A stretch of DNA of 8,699 bases from Verrucomicrobiota bacterium (GCA_021160185.1 JAGHDA010000010.1:1-8699), one strand, 5' to 3'; positions 1-7,227 are shown, numbered from the stretch's first letter. Numbers and translations: made by a program. Notes: generated by a model not told the origin, from the letters alone.

Positions 1-47
1 CCGTTGTCTTGATCCAGGCGCGCCGGTGTTTTGCGCTCGGTTTAGCG

Positions 48-76
48 TTGACTCCTTTCCGGCGGTGTGCTAATTC
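48..76 (+). promoter_or_regulatory. Weak candidate sigma70-type promoter for the secreted modular protein
   Basis: A TTGACT hexamer at 48-53 matches five of six bases of the -35 consensus. After 17 bases comes TAATTC at 71-76, a poor -10 element, preceded by TG at 68-69 as in extended -10 promoters. An alternative -10, GCTAAT at 69-74, matches better but gives a 15-base spacer. The implied leader is roughly 90 bases. No other good promoter was seen in 1-173. The call is inference, because Verrucomicrobial promoter consensus may differ from that of E. coli. Confidence 0.3.
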
Positions 77-162
77 CACTCCAACAGCGCTTGGAACCAC
101 GTCGAGGAAAAGCCCGGGAAACCGGGGCGTCGCGCGCGGTCAGGCGCTGGGAAACGCAGATC

Positions 163-169
163 GGAGGAG
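163..169 (+). promoter_or_regulatory. Shine-Dalgarno site that decides the start at 174
   Basis: GGAGGAG lies four bases before ATG 174 and is a near-perfect anti-16S match. The frame stays open upstream to an ATG at 9, but that ATG has no such site and its extension encodes an Arg-rich stretch unlike a secretion signal. Starting at 174 puts a typical signal peptide at the N-terminus. Confidence 0.85.
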
Positions 170-173
170 TGCC

Positions 174-2996
174 ATGAAAACGCTAAAACAAACGAGACTG
201 CCCAAGCTGGTCGCGTGGGCTGCGGCTTTGAGCTGCGCCTCGCTCCTATCGCTCCAAGCGATTCCCATCATCACCGACGTGGTGGAAACCGGAGGCGACA
301 ACGAAGACACCGACACGGTCACGGCGAAGTGGACCGGCGTCACCTTTGTCAGCGGGAAGGCTAACGAGCCCATCCCCGGCACAGCCGCGGAAGACCCTTA
401 CACAGTGGGCCTCTTTGAAGACCTGGCGCCCGCCATGGTGGACCGGAGTCACGCCTACACCGGAGCCGCGCCGGATCTGCCGATCCCCGATTATCTCCTG
501 GGCAACGAGTACATCATGATCGGGAATGACAACAAAAACAATGATCCGTTCCAATTGGATGTGACGGTCTCTGAGGATTGTCTGGTTTATCTGCTTATCG
601 ACAACCGGTGCGGCGATGGCGACGGGGCCAATCCGCCCACGATCGGACCCGGCACGGGGGTGATGGAGTGGGTGGACCCCGCCACATGGGTTCCCATGCT
701 CACCGGCTGGAATCGGATGCACAACCCGGACCAGCCGGACGAGATCGGCATCGACGAAGGCCGCAATGGCGATATCAATCAGCAGTACAGCGTCTACCGC
801 ACGTTCGTTCCGGGCGGCTCCGTCTTTTCTACTTACGAGCAGAACGATGGCGGCGGGCGGAACATGTACGGCATCGTGGTCGCGCCCGCTCCTGAAGGCC
901 CTGAGCTGGTGACGGTCTCAGCCTGGGCCGTGGGCTTTACCGCCACGATTGACGATTACGGCATGGCCACGCTGGACGAGGCTTCCCTTCAGGTCCAGCT
1001 CGACGGGGAGACTGTGACGGTTTCTCCCTCGAAGGTCTATACTTTCACAAGGGCCGGTTACACGCTTCCCGAGGGCGAAGTTTTCCCGCCCGGGTCGGAA
1101 CATACCGTTGTGGTGAGCGCGCAGGACACCGAGGGCAAGAGCTACGAGTGGACCGCTTCGTTCACCGTGCCTGAGTACCCTGTCATCCCCGCTGAATGGG
1201 CCCTGGACAGCGCGAGCGATCCGGGGATGAACGTGGGGATCTATCAAATGGACGTGAGTCGCGGCGGCAATAGCCTGGCGGACGCGGAACAACAATGGGC
1301 TCGGGGTTATATCGATCCGCTCACCGGCGAGCCTTACGAAAACATGGCCTTTGTGGACACGGACGAAGTGGACTACGTGAACTGGGAGCAGGAGGGCTTG
1401 GACATCGATGACACGCCCGAGGACGGTCCGGACCATTTCAACAGCGCGCTGCCGGCGGACGGCCCGATTCCCAACGACTTCATGCCCGGGCTGCCCGGCT
1501 TCTCGGTGGTGGGCGACGGGGTGGACAACGTGACGATCCAGGTCACGACTTACCTTTACCTGACCAAAGGCTACTACAAGATGGGAGTGAACAGCGACGA
1601 CGGCTTCCGAGTCAGCGTCGCTCCGGGCCAGCCGGACGTGTTCGGGATGACGCTGGGCTTGTTCGACGGCGGCCGAGGGGCGGCGGACACGCTGTTCGAT
1701 TTTGTGGTCACCCAGGACGGGTATTATCCGTTCCGGCTGCTGTATTGGGAAGGCGGCAGCGGGGCCAACGTCGAGTGGTTCACCGTCAACCAGCAGACCG
1801 GCGAGTATCTGCTGATCAATGGCCCGCAGAGCGGGGCGGTGAAGGCGTACAAAACAGCGGCCGGCCGCGCGCATCTGAGCAAGATGCTGCCCGCGCCCGG
1901 CTGGACGGGCTTTCTGTCCGCCGGCGACCAGATGCAGTGGGTTTTGGAAGACGGGAGCACCACGGTGGATCGGGACTCGATCAAGCTGCTTGTGGACGGC
2001 GAGGAAGCGGCTGGTTTGAACATCTCCCAGGCGGGCGGCGTGACCACCGTAACCTGGCCGGTTTCCGCAGATTACGGCCTCCATGCCCACACCGGGGCGT
2101 TCATCTGGGCCGAGAGCAACGGCGCAACATGGACTAATGAATTCTCCTTCTCCACGGTGAAGGATTGGAAGGAAGGAGAGATCACGGCCAACCTCATTGT
2201 GAATGTGACCGAGACGGGAGGCGACGCCGAACAGGTGGACACGCTCGTGGCTCAATGGACCGGCCAGACCTTCGTCAACGGCGTGGCCAACGAGCCCCGC
2301 CTCGGAAGCGAGGCGAACGATCTGTATACGGTGGGGCTCTTCGTGGAAGGCGCGCCGGCGTTTGTGGATCGTCCGCACATTTGGGTTTCGGCCGATCCGG
2401 AGACGCCGATTCCGGACTATCTTGTTGGCGGGGAATACGTGATGATCGGCAACGACAACAAGAACAACGATCCCTTCCAGCTCGACATCACGGTCAATCC
2501 GCCGGTGATGGCTTATCTGCTGATCGACAATCGCTTGGGCGACGACAACTCGGGAGATCCCCCCGCCTTGGGCGACGGGACAATGGATTGGGTCCTCAAC
2601 GACGGCTGGGAGCCGGTGAAGACCGGGGCCAACCCCTTCGGCAACCCTGATTGGCCGGACATGGTGGGCATTGACGAGAATGCTGACGGCACGATCAACG
2701 GTTACGACTCGATCTATCGCAAGAAGATCGACACAAGCTCCTTCTCGACCTATGAGTGCATCACTGGCAACAACATCTACGGGGTGGTGATCACCGAAGT
2801 GCCCGCCGCGCCGCCTGAGATCCGCGTCAGCCTGAACGCCGAGGGCCAGGTGGTCCTCGAGTGGGAAGGGGAGGCTGTGCTCCAGCAAGCCGAGCAGGTG
2901 ACCGGTCCGTGGGCGGACGTGGCCGAGGCGGCCAGCCCCTTCACGGTGGATCCGAGCGCCGGCAAGATGATGTTCTTCCGGCTGCGGCAACCGTAA
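174..2996 (+). CDS. Large secreted modular protein: duplicated Asp/Asn-rich domain around an Ig-like/PA14-like core
   Basis: This encodes 940 residues, probably exported by Sec to the periplasm, cell surface or medium. Residues 1-29 form a signal peptide: a basic start (MKTLKQTRLPK), a hydrophobic core and likely cleavage after SLQA. The order is then domain copy A (about 33-236), an Ig-like beta-sandwich module (about 240-333), a PA14-like domain (about 440-540, with GYYKMGVNSDDGF and later YYPFRLLYWEGG), a second Ig-like module (about 580-665), domain copy B (about 675-873) and a C-terminal segment (about 880-940) ending FFRLRQP. PA14-like domains often bind carbohydrates, and Ig-like modules are usually spacers. 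No catalytic motif was recognised, so adhesion or glycan binding is only a suggestion. The tail resembles the C-terminal segment of many Verrucomicrobial secreted proteins, which is recalled family knowledge and not a search. Each A/B copy has a GIDE...NG/DG..IN loop resembling a calcium site. The gene stands alone, followed by a strong terminator. Confidence 0.85.
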   Translation: MKTLKQTRLPKLVAWAAALSCASLLSLQAIPIITDVVETGGDNEDTDTVTAKWTGVTFVSGKANEPIPGTAAEDPYTVGLFEDLAPAMVDRSHAYTGAAPDLPIPDYLLGNEYIMIGNDNKNNDPFQLDVTVSEDCLVYLLIDNRCGDGDGANPPTIGPGTGVMEWVDPATWVPMLTGWNRMHNPDQPDEIGIDEGRNGDINQQYSVYRTFVPGGSVFSTYEQNDGGGRNMYGIVVAPAPEGPELVTVSAWAVGFTATIDDYGMATLDEASLQVQLDGETVTVSPSKVYTFTRAGYTLPEGEVFPPGSEHTVVVSAQDTEGKSYEWTASFTVPEYPVIPAEWALDSASDPGMNVGIYQMDVSRGGNSLADAEQQWARGYIDPLTGEPYENMAFVDTDEVDYVNWEQEGLDIDDTPEDGPDHFNSALPADGPIPNDFMPGLPGFSVVGDGVDNVTIQVTTYLYLTKGYYKMGVNSDDGFRVSVAPGQPDVFGMTLGLFDGGRGAADTLFDFVVTQDGYYPFRLLYWEGGSGANVEWFTVNQQTGEYLLINGPQSGAVKAYKTAAGRAHLSKMLPAPGWTGFLSAGDQMQWVLEDGSTTVDRDSIKLLVDGEEAAGLNISQAGGVTTVTWPVSADYGLHAHTGAFIWAESNGATWTNEFSFSTVKDWKEGEITANLIVNVTETGGDAEQVDTLVAQWTGQTFVNGVANEPRLGSEANDLYTVGLFVEGAPAFVDRPHIWVSADPETPIPDYLVGGEYVMIGNDNKNNDPFQLDITVNPPVMAYLLIDNRLGDDNSGDPPALGDGTMDWVLNDGWEPVKTGANPFGNPDWPDMVGIDENADGTINGYDSIYRKKIDTSSFSTYECITGNNIYGVVITEVPAAPPEIRVSLNAEGQVVLEWEGEAVLQQAEQVTGPWADVAEAASPFTVDPSAGKMMFFRLRQP
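270..881 (+). repeat. Intragenic domain repeat, copy A (residues 33-236 of the secreted protein)
   Basis: This copy shares with residues 675-873 a clear series of blocks: ETGGD, WTG.TFV.G.ANEP, YTVGLF, MIGNDNKNNDPFQLD, YLLIDNR, VGID/IGIDE, FSTYE and YGVV/YGIV. It carries two cysteines, C136 and C146, that copy B lacks. The domain is about 200 residues long and I cannot assign it to a named family. Confidence 0.85.
2196..2792 (+). repeat. Intragenic domain repeat, copy B (residues 675-873 of the secreted protein)
   Basis: This is the second copy of the domain at residues 33-236, separated from it by about 440 residues of Ig-like and PA14-like modules. Protein identity is high in blocks, but codons differ widely, so this is not a recent DNA duplication. 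The loop at residues 834-845 (DENADGTINGYD) fits the DxNxDGxIxxxD spacing of an EF-hand-type calcium loop. The matching loop in copy A is only partly conserved. Confidence 0.85.
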
Positions 2997-3039
2997 GCCC
3001 GGCGAGGGCTTGTTGAGCCTGTTTGCCGTTGAAATCGCA

Positions 3040-3075
3040 CGGGGCCGGAGCTGTCAGCTTCGGCCCCGCTGTTTT
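3040..3075 (+). terminator. Intrinsic terminator after the secreted protein gene
   Basis: The arms at 3040-3052 and 3056-3068 pair over 13 base pairs with a single G-U wobble and a three-base loop (GTC). The stem is very GC-rich (CGGGGCCGGAGCT) and is followed by CTGTTTT. It starts 44 bases past the stop at 2996. The T-tract is short, but the stem strength makes termination likely. Read on the minus strand, the hairpin has no T-tract. Confidence 0.75.
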
Positions 3076-3165
3076 GGCCGGCCCATAGCCGCCAATACAA
3101 GAAACGGGCCGGCGGTTTCCCATGCCGCCTAAGCCCGCTTCTTCGAGTTAACTGCCTATGCGAAA

Positions 3166-3191
3166 GCCGCTTCTAATTGAAGCATTTCGGC
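3166..3191 (-). terminator. Possible weak terminator hairpin after the oxidoreductase gene
   Basis: Directly after the oxidoreductase stop, the minus strand reads GCC, five unpaired bases, GCTTC, AATTA loop, GAAGC, GGC, then TTTCG. This gives a five-base-pair stem extended by three more pairs across a bulge. Only three T residues follow, so termination here is uncertain. Confidence 0.25.
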
Positions 3192-4562
3192 TCAGAGCAG
3201 ACGCCAGCCCTCGCGGAAAGTGGGAATGACGTAGGCATTGGCTTCCTTGGAATTGAGGAACCTTCCTCCCGCGCCGTCCCACTCGAGCGTTTGGCCGGGG
3301 AACCGGATGGCGATGGCACCAAGAAGGGCGATTTCCGTAAGCGGCCCGCCGAAGGCGAAGTTCGATCCGGCCTGCCGTCCTGTCCGAATCGCCTCGATCC
3401 AATCCCAGGCGTGGTTTTTCACGCGCGGAATCTTCCGGGCCGGAGCGTTTTTGCCTGAGTAAGCGTCCATCAGCGCGTCGGGAACCAGGCGGCATCCGCC
3501 TGCTCCGTGGGATCCGTGAACGATCATGCCTTTTTCGCCGATCACCACCGCTCCGACTCCGGGGATTTTGTCGTCCTTCGGGAACCCTTCAGGCCGCGGG
3601 ATGGGATCGTTGCCGTCGTGCCAGACCAGTTTGATCGGCCCGCGGCCGTCCCGATCCGGGAAGTGATAGGTGATTCGCGCGGCGGGCGGATAAGTCAACC
3701 CGTGTTTGGCGGGGTCGTAATCCCAGACTTCGGCCCGCACGGAGGTGGGTGCGCCCAGGTTAAGAGCCCAGAAGGAGGGGTCGATCACATGACACACCCA
3801 GTCGCCGATGCATCCGGTTCCAAAAGGCAGCCAGCCGCGCCAGTTCCAGGGCAGGTAGAAAGGCGTGTAGGGCCTGTAAGGAACGGGGCCGAGCCATAGG
3901 TTGTAATCCAGATCTTTTGGAACATCGTAGTGCTTGTTGAGCTTGTCCAGATTGCGAAGCTGGCAGTAGACGTTCTTGAACGCGTCGCAGGCGGCGTGGA
4001 TGACGCGAACCTGGCCGATGGCGCCCGCCCAGATCCACTCGCAGAATCGGCGGATGTCGTTGGAAGAGTGGCCTTGGTTGCCAAGCTGGGTGACCACTTT
4101 ATACTCGCGGGCCGCGGCCATGAGAGAGCGAACTTCGTGAATGGAATGCGCCAGCGGCTTCTCGCAATACACGTGCTTGCGCCGGCGCATCGCTTCCATG
4201 GCGATCACCGCGTGAGTGTGGTCGGGCGTGCCGATTACCACCGCGTCGATCTCCTTGTCCATCTTGTCGAACATCACGCGGTAATCCTTGAAGCGCTTGG
4301 CCTTGGGGTAGCGTTTGAACGTCTTGCCGGCGTAGCTCTCATGCACATCGCAGAGGGCGACGATGTTCTGGCCTTCTCTGGCCATGGCGGCAATGTCCGA
4401 ACCGCCTCGGCTGCCGACGCCGATGCCGGCTATGTTCAGGCGTTCATTAGGCCCGGGGCGATTCGCCCCGCCCAGCACGCTGACCGGAGCGATCTGGAAG
4501 GCCGCTGCCCCTATTCCGGTTCCGATGAGGAACCGCCGTCGACTGATCTTTGGCGTTTTCAT
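3192..4562 (-). CDS. Tat-exported Gfo/Idh/MocA family oxidoreductase
   Basis: The protein has 456 residues and is a NAD(P)-dependent sugar or polyol dehydrogenase-like enzyme, probably folded in the cytoplasm and exported by Tat. The Tat motif SRRRFL is at residues 7-12, followed by a hydrophobic stretch to about 30. The Rossmann fold begins near residue 41 with GIGVGSRG (46-53). The family EKP motif, with its catalytic-region lysine, is at 134-136 (VYCEKPLAHS). A GDWVCHVID block at 253-261 matches the GDxxxHxxD region of the C-terminal domain. The N-terminal NRPGPNERLNIAGIGVG and the C-terminal EANAYVIPTFREGW are typical of the Tat-bearing subfamily abundant in Verrucomicrobia and Planctomycetes. 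The substrate cannot be read from sequence. ATG 4562 has only a weak upstream AAGAA-like site, but placement of the Tat signal supports it. The gene is divergent from a glycosyltransferase gene and convergent with the secreted protein gene. Confidence 0.92.
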   Translation of the reverse strand: MKTPKISRRRFLIGTGIGAAAFQIAPVSVLGGANRPGPNERLNIAGIGVGSRGGSDIAAMAREGQNIVALCDVHESYAGKTFKRYPKAKRFKDYRVMFDKMDKEIDAVVIGTPDHTHAVIAMEAMRRRKHVYCEKPLAHSIHEVRSLMAAAREYKVVTQLGNQGHSSNDIRRFCEWIWAGAIGQVRVIHAACDAFKNVYCQLRNLDKLNKHYDVPKDLDYNLWLGPVPYRPYTPFYLPWNWRGWLPFGTGCIGDWVCHVIDPSFWALNLGAPTSVRAEVWDYDPAKHGLTYPPAARITYHFPDRDGRGPIKLVWHDGNDPIPRPEGFPKDDKIPGVGAVVIGEKGMIVHGSHGAGGCRLVPDALMDAYSGKNAPARKIPRVKNHAWDWIEAIRTGRQAGSNFAFGGPLTEIALLGAIAIRFPGQTLEWDGAGGRFLNSKEANAYVIPTFREGWRLL

Positions 4563-4577
4563 AATGGATTCTTAGCA

Positions 4578-4594
4578 AGAACGAACAGAACGAA
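4578..4594. repeat. Two direct 8-base repeats upstream of the oxidoreductase start
   Basis: AGAACGAA occurs at 4578-4585 and again at 4587-4594, separated by one C. The pair lies 16 to 32 bases upstream of the oxidoreductase ATG, in the 133-base divergent gap. It could be a regulator site or part of the untranslated leader. No recognisable promoter was found in this gap in either direction. Confidence 0.5.
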
Positions 4595-4695
4595 TTCTGG
4601 CTTTTTCCCCGGGGCGGGGCAAGAGTTTTCGCCGGAGGCGCCGCGGAGAGAGCAAGGTTGTTCGACAGGGGAGCAAAGGGTAGGGTGACGGGCGC

Positions 4696-5877
4696 ATGGA
4701 GCGGGAAGCGTCCAAAGAGAGGAAAGTCGGCCGGCGGCCGCTGCGCATTTTGCATCTAGTGGGCGCCACGGAGGACACGGGCGGCATTCTCACGGTGATT
4801 AGGAACCTTCAGGAAGCCACGCGTGCGGCGGGGTGCGCGCATGTGGTCCTGAATCATGCGAGCTATCGAGAGCGGCGCAAGCCGTCGTTGGACTGCCGTT
4901 TCAGCCGCCATTTTCTTGACGAGTCGCCTTCGCATTGGGAGCTGTTTCTCGGCGCGGCGCGCGCGTTGCCCGAGCTGCGTCGCCTCCTTCGAAGCGAGCC
5001 CTTTCATGTGCTCCATGGGCATTCGCGCGGGGCGTTGGTTTTGGCAGCGCTGGCGCGGAGGTTGCTTCATCCTGCGGTCCTTTTCACAAACCATACCTAC
5101 GGCTGTCGCCGTGGCATGTATCGATGGGCCGCCAGGCGCGGGGGCATGGTGACCGCCCTGCTTACGCCGAACATGGCGCGTTATTACGGGATCGACCCTC
5201 ATTCGGGCAGGGTGGAGTTTGTGCCGGACAGTTGCGACGACCGCTATTTTGAGATCCCGCTTGTTGCCCGGCGCGATTGGGCCGCTTCCCCGCCCGTCCG
5301 CCTAATCGGATTGAGCAGCGTGGTGCGGTGGAAGAAATGGGATCTGCTCCTGAAGGCGTTTGCGCGGTTGGAGCCGCAGGTTCGCAGTCGGCTCCGATTC
5401 GATCACTGGGGATTGGTCTTGCAGACGGGCTCTTCCCGGGCTTACCGGCGCGAGTTGGAAGAGACGCTTCGTCGGGAAGGGCTGGAAGGGCAATGCCGCT
5501 TTCACGGGATGAGCCTGGCGGTGGAGGAAGAGTTGCGGAAGGCGGATGTCTTTGTTTTGCCTTCGACCAACGAGCCGTGTTCAGTGGCGTTGGGGGAGGC
5601 GCTCGCTCTAGGAATGCCTGCGGTGGTTTCCCGAAGCGGCGGTAATGTGGACATCGTGCAGGACGGGAAAACAGGACTGCTGTTCACTCCCGACGACCCG
5701 GATGACCTGGCCCGGGCGCTCCGGCGAATTGCCTTGGGGGAAATAACGTTTGTCCCTCAGGAGGCGATTCGGGAAAGCGTCCGTTTTCGCAAAGCTTCTG
5801 AAGTGGCGCGCCGCTATCTGGCGATCTATGAACGGCTGAAGGCCGGGCGGAGCGGCGAAGAGAGGCAACGTAATTAG
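4696..5877 (+). CDS. Glycosyltransferase family 4-type (GT-B fold)
   Basis: The protein has 393 residues and is predicted cytoplasmic, transferring a sugar from a nucleotide-sugar donor to a growing glycan. The N-terminal domain starts LRILHLVGATEDTGGI (residues 16-31), the acceptor-side Rossmann fold with the glycine-rich GG loop. HVLHGHSRGAL (104-114) and FTNHTYG (130-136) are the usual first-domain strands. The C-terminal donor domain has VVRWKKWDLLLKAF (209-222), where Lys213/214 takes the place of the conserved donor-phosphate lysine. It also has the E-x7-E motif at E293 and E301 (EPCSVALGEALALGMP), then GGNVDIV and GKTGLLF. The usual VPNGxD linker is replaced by VPDSCDDRYF (176-185), which is unusual. 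Length is normal for the family, and no membrane segment is evident. The ribosome binding site before ATG 4696 is poor. The gene is convergent with a second glycosyltransferase. Donor and acceptor are unknown. Confidence 0.9.
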   Translation: MEREASKERKVGRRPLRILHLVGATEDTGGILTVIRNLQEATRAAGCAHVVLNHASYRERRKPSLDCRFSRHFLDESPSHWELFLGAARALPELRRLLRSEPFHVLHGHSRGALVLAALARRLLHPAVLFTNHTYGCRRGMYRWAARRGGMVTALLTPNMARYYGIDPHSGRVEFVPDSCDDRYFEIPLVARRDWAASPPVRLIGLSSVVRWKKWDLLLKAFARLEPQVRSRLRFDHWGLVLQTGSSRAYRRELEETLRREGLEGQCRFHGMSLAVEEELRKADVFVLPSTNEPCSVALGEALALGMPAVVSRSGGNVDIVQDGKTGLLFTPDDPDDLARALRRIALGEITFVPQEAIRESVRFRKASEVARRYLAIYERLKAGRSGEERQRN

Positions 5878-5935
5878 TTGAAAGGGGTTGCGACGGCTTT
5901 CCGGCGCAGGGTTTTCGGGTGAGCCGGTAAGGTTT

Positions 5936-7195
5936 TCAGATTGTGCGGCGCTTTGGCTCCTTTTCCACGGAAAGCAAGGCGTGGGCTAGATTTTCCAAAT
6001 ATTTCCGCAGTGTGTATCGTTCCTCAAACCGATTTCGCAGCTTTACGAAGTTTGCCTCCGCCATAACGCCTTCCAAGGCCCTTGCCGTTTCTTCCGGGCG
6101 TTTGGGGGAGACAATCCAAGGGTAGCCGGAAGGGAGGCTTTCCTCGACTCCATGCCATTTAGTGGCCACTACCGGCAGTCCGTGAGCAAGGGCTTCAATG
6201 ACGACCAATCCCTGGGTTTCTCCCTTGTAATAGGTGGGAAAGCAAAGCGCATCCGCTTGACGGAAAAGGTCGGCCTTTTTAGGCCCGTCCACAAAGCCTA
6301 TTCGCTCGATCGTGGGGGTCTTGGAAGGATTGTTTGAAAGCGCCAGGCATTCGTTATTTATGGCTTCGGCTTTTTGCGTGAACTCCCGTTCCTCCTCCGC
6401 GCTCAGAAAGTGTCCTGCAATCATAAGGCGCGCGAAGATGCTTCGGCGTTGTCGACTCAAGTTCCGATTGAGCAACAAAATAGCATCCAAGGCGTCAAAC
6501 AGCCCTTTTTCTCTTGTGCACGCCGACAAAAAGAGCGCGACGAACTCCGCGCATGCTGGATTTTCGGCCGGGGTCCAAGCCCCTTGGCTCAGCGCGAGGC
6601 GCCGGGCCGCCAACCGTCGATTTCGTTCAGGCAGGACGTTTTCCAAAAAGTCGGGGCACGGATCCTCGATGCCGTTCGGAATCACCGCGACGCGCCGTGG
6701 ATCAAGCCGTTTCATGGAGAGCCTCCCGTACTCCGACAAGACGATAGCTAGATCGGCTCTCTTGAGAAGCCTCTCAGTGATTCGCGCGGGCAGGCGCGGG
6801 CCCTTGTCCAACCATTCAGGCAAGCCAGCGGCGTGCCAGTGCAAAACGAGCTTGCTGAAAAATGGCCTGCAGAGCGCCATAACCGCCCAATCTCGAAATA
6901 TGGCGGAGGGCTTGGGCGGTCCCGGAATGTAGTAAAAGCAAGAAATCCTGTGCTTGTAGCGCAGCCTGATTGCCTGGGCGCAATACTTCAGCAACAAAGG
7001 CAATTTCCCAAGCCGGATTCGCCCCACTTCTTGTTCGTCAGCGCTGAGGCGACAGTTGACATGATGGCATTCAATGGCTTCGCCATGCGGCATGGAGGCA
7101 GCATTCAAGGCGCGGAGGCCTTGAAGCATTACGGCCACCATTCGGCTCTGGCCGTGGTCAGGCGGCGGCGTGTGCGCGAACACCAGTATTTTCAT
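5936..7195 (-). CDS. Second glycosyltransferase family 4-type (GT-B fold)
   Basis: The protein has 419 residues and is a predicted cytoplasmic retaining glycosyltransferase acting on a nucleotide-sugar. It starts MKILVFAHTPPPDHGQSRMV, an acceptor-domain first strand with a glycine loop. LVLHWHAAGLP (116-126), LAIVLSEYGR (149-158) and VAVIPNGIEDPCP (169-181) are the standard mid-protein blocks. LSACTREKG (223-231) supplies the donor-site lysine K230. The E-x7-E motif is E326 and E334 (GETQGLVVIEALAHGLPVV). Residues of about 190-215, between the linker and the donor domain, are longer than usual. It is only distantly related to the glycosyltransferase at 4696-5877, so the two probably act at different steps. 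On the minus strand, GGGAAAGGG precedes ATG 7195 by about five bases. It lies 69 bases downstream of the methyltransferase in the same direction, so co-transcription is likely. Confidence 0.9.
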   Translation of the reverse strand: MKILVFAHTPPPDHGQSRMVAVMLQGLRALNAASMPHGEAIECHHVNCRLSADEQEVGRIRLGKLPLLLKYCAQAIRLRYKHRISCFYYIPGPPKPSAIFRDWAVMALCRPFFSKLVLHWHAAGLPEWLDKGPRLPARITERLLKRADLAIVLSEYGRLSMKRLDPRRVAVIPNGIEDPCPDFLENVLPERNRRLAARRLALSQGAWTPAENPACAEFVALFLSACTREKGLFDALDAILLLNRNLSRQRRSIFARLMIAGHFLSAEEEREFTQKAEAINNECLALSNNPSKTPTIERIGFVDGPKKADLFRQADALCFPTYYKGETQGLVVIEALAHGLPVVATKWHGVEESLPSGYPWIVSPKRPEETARALEGVMAEANFVKLRNRFEERYTLRKYLENLAHALLSVEKEPKRRTI

Positions 7196-7206
7196 AACCG
7201 CCCTTT

Positions 7207-7227
7207 CCCGAGCCGCGTGTTTCGGGA
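7207..7227 (-). other. Possible leader hairpin before the second glycosyltransferase
   Basis: In the 69-base gap between the methyltransferase and glycosyltransferase genes, the minus strand reads TCCCGA, ten bases, TCGGGA. The 3' arm abuts and partly overlaps the GGGAAAGGG ribosome binding site of the downstream gene. The stem is only five to six base pairs, so a role in translation is speculative. No T-tract follows, so it does not look like a terminator. Confidence 0.25.

Noticed and set aside
9..173. N-terminal extension of the secreted protein to ATG 9
   Set aside because: The extension is Arg-rich, has no ribosome site, would bury the signal peptide and overlaps the candidate promoter. 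ATG 174 has GGAGGAG at ideal spacing.
918..2990. Long open frame on the minus strand (690 codons) opposite the secreted protein gene
   Set aside because: It lies entirely antisense to a gene with a signal peptide, domains and a ribosome site. Its translation is a His/Arg/Val/Gly-rich mix with no recognisable motif, as expected of an antisense frame in GC-rich DNA.
3077..3113. Inverted repeat GCCGGCCC / GGGCCGGC as a terminator for either convergent gene
   Set aside because: It is an eight-base perfect match with a 21-base spacer and no T-tract on either strand. It could pair, but termination is better explained by the hairpin at 3040-3075.
4658..4686. TTGTTC-N17-TAGGGT as a promoter for the first glycosyltransferase
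   Set aside because: Each hexamer matches only three of six consensus bases, and transcription would start almost at the ATG.
3930..4688. Open frame of 252 codons on the plus strand opposite the oxidoreductase
   Set aside because: It overlaps the Rossmann and Tat-signal region of a clear Gfo/Idh/MocA gene on the other strand, and its translation shows no family features.
5878..5935. Terminator between the two convergent glycosyltransferase genes
   Set aside because: Only five-base inverted matches (CCGGC/GCCGG and CGGCT/AGCCG) with loops of more than 15 bases were found, with no T-tract.
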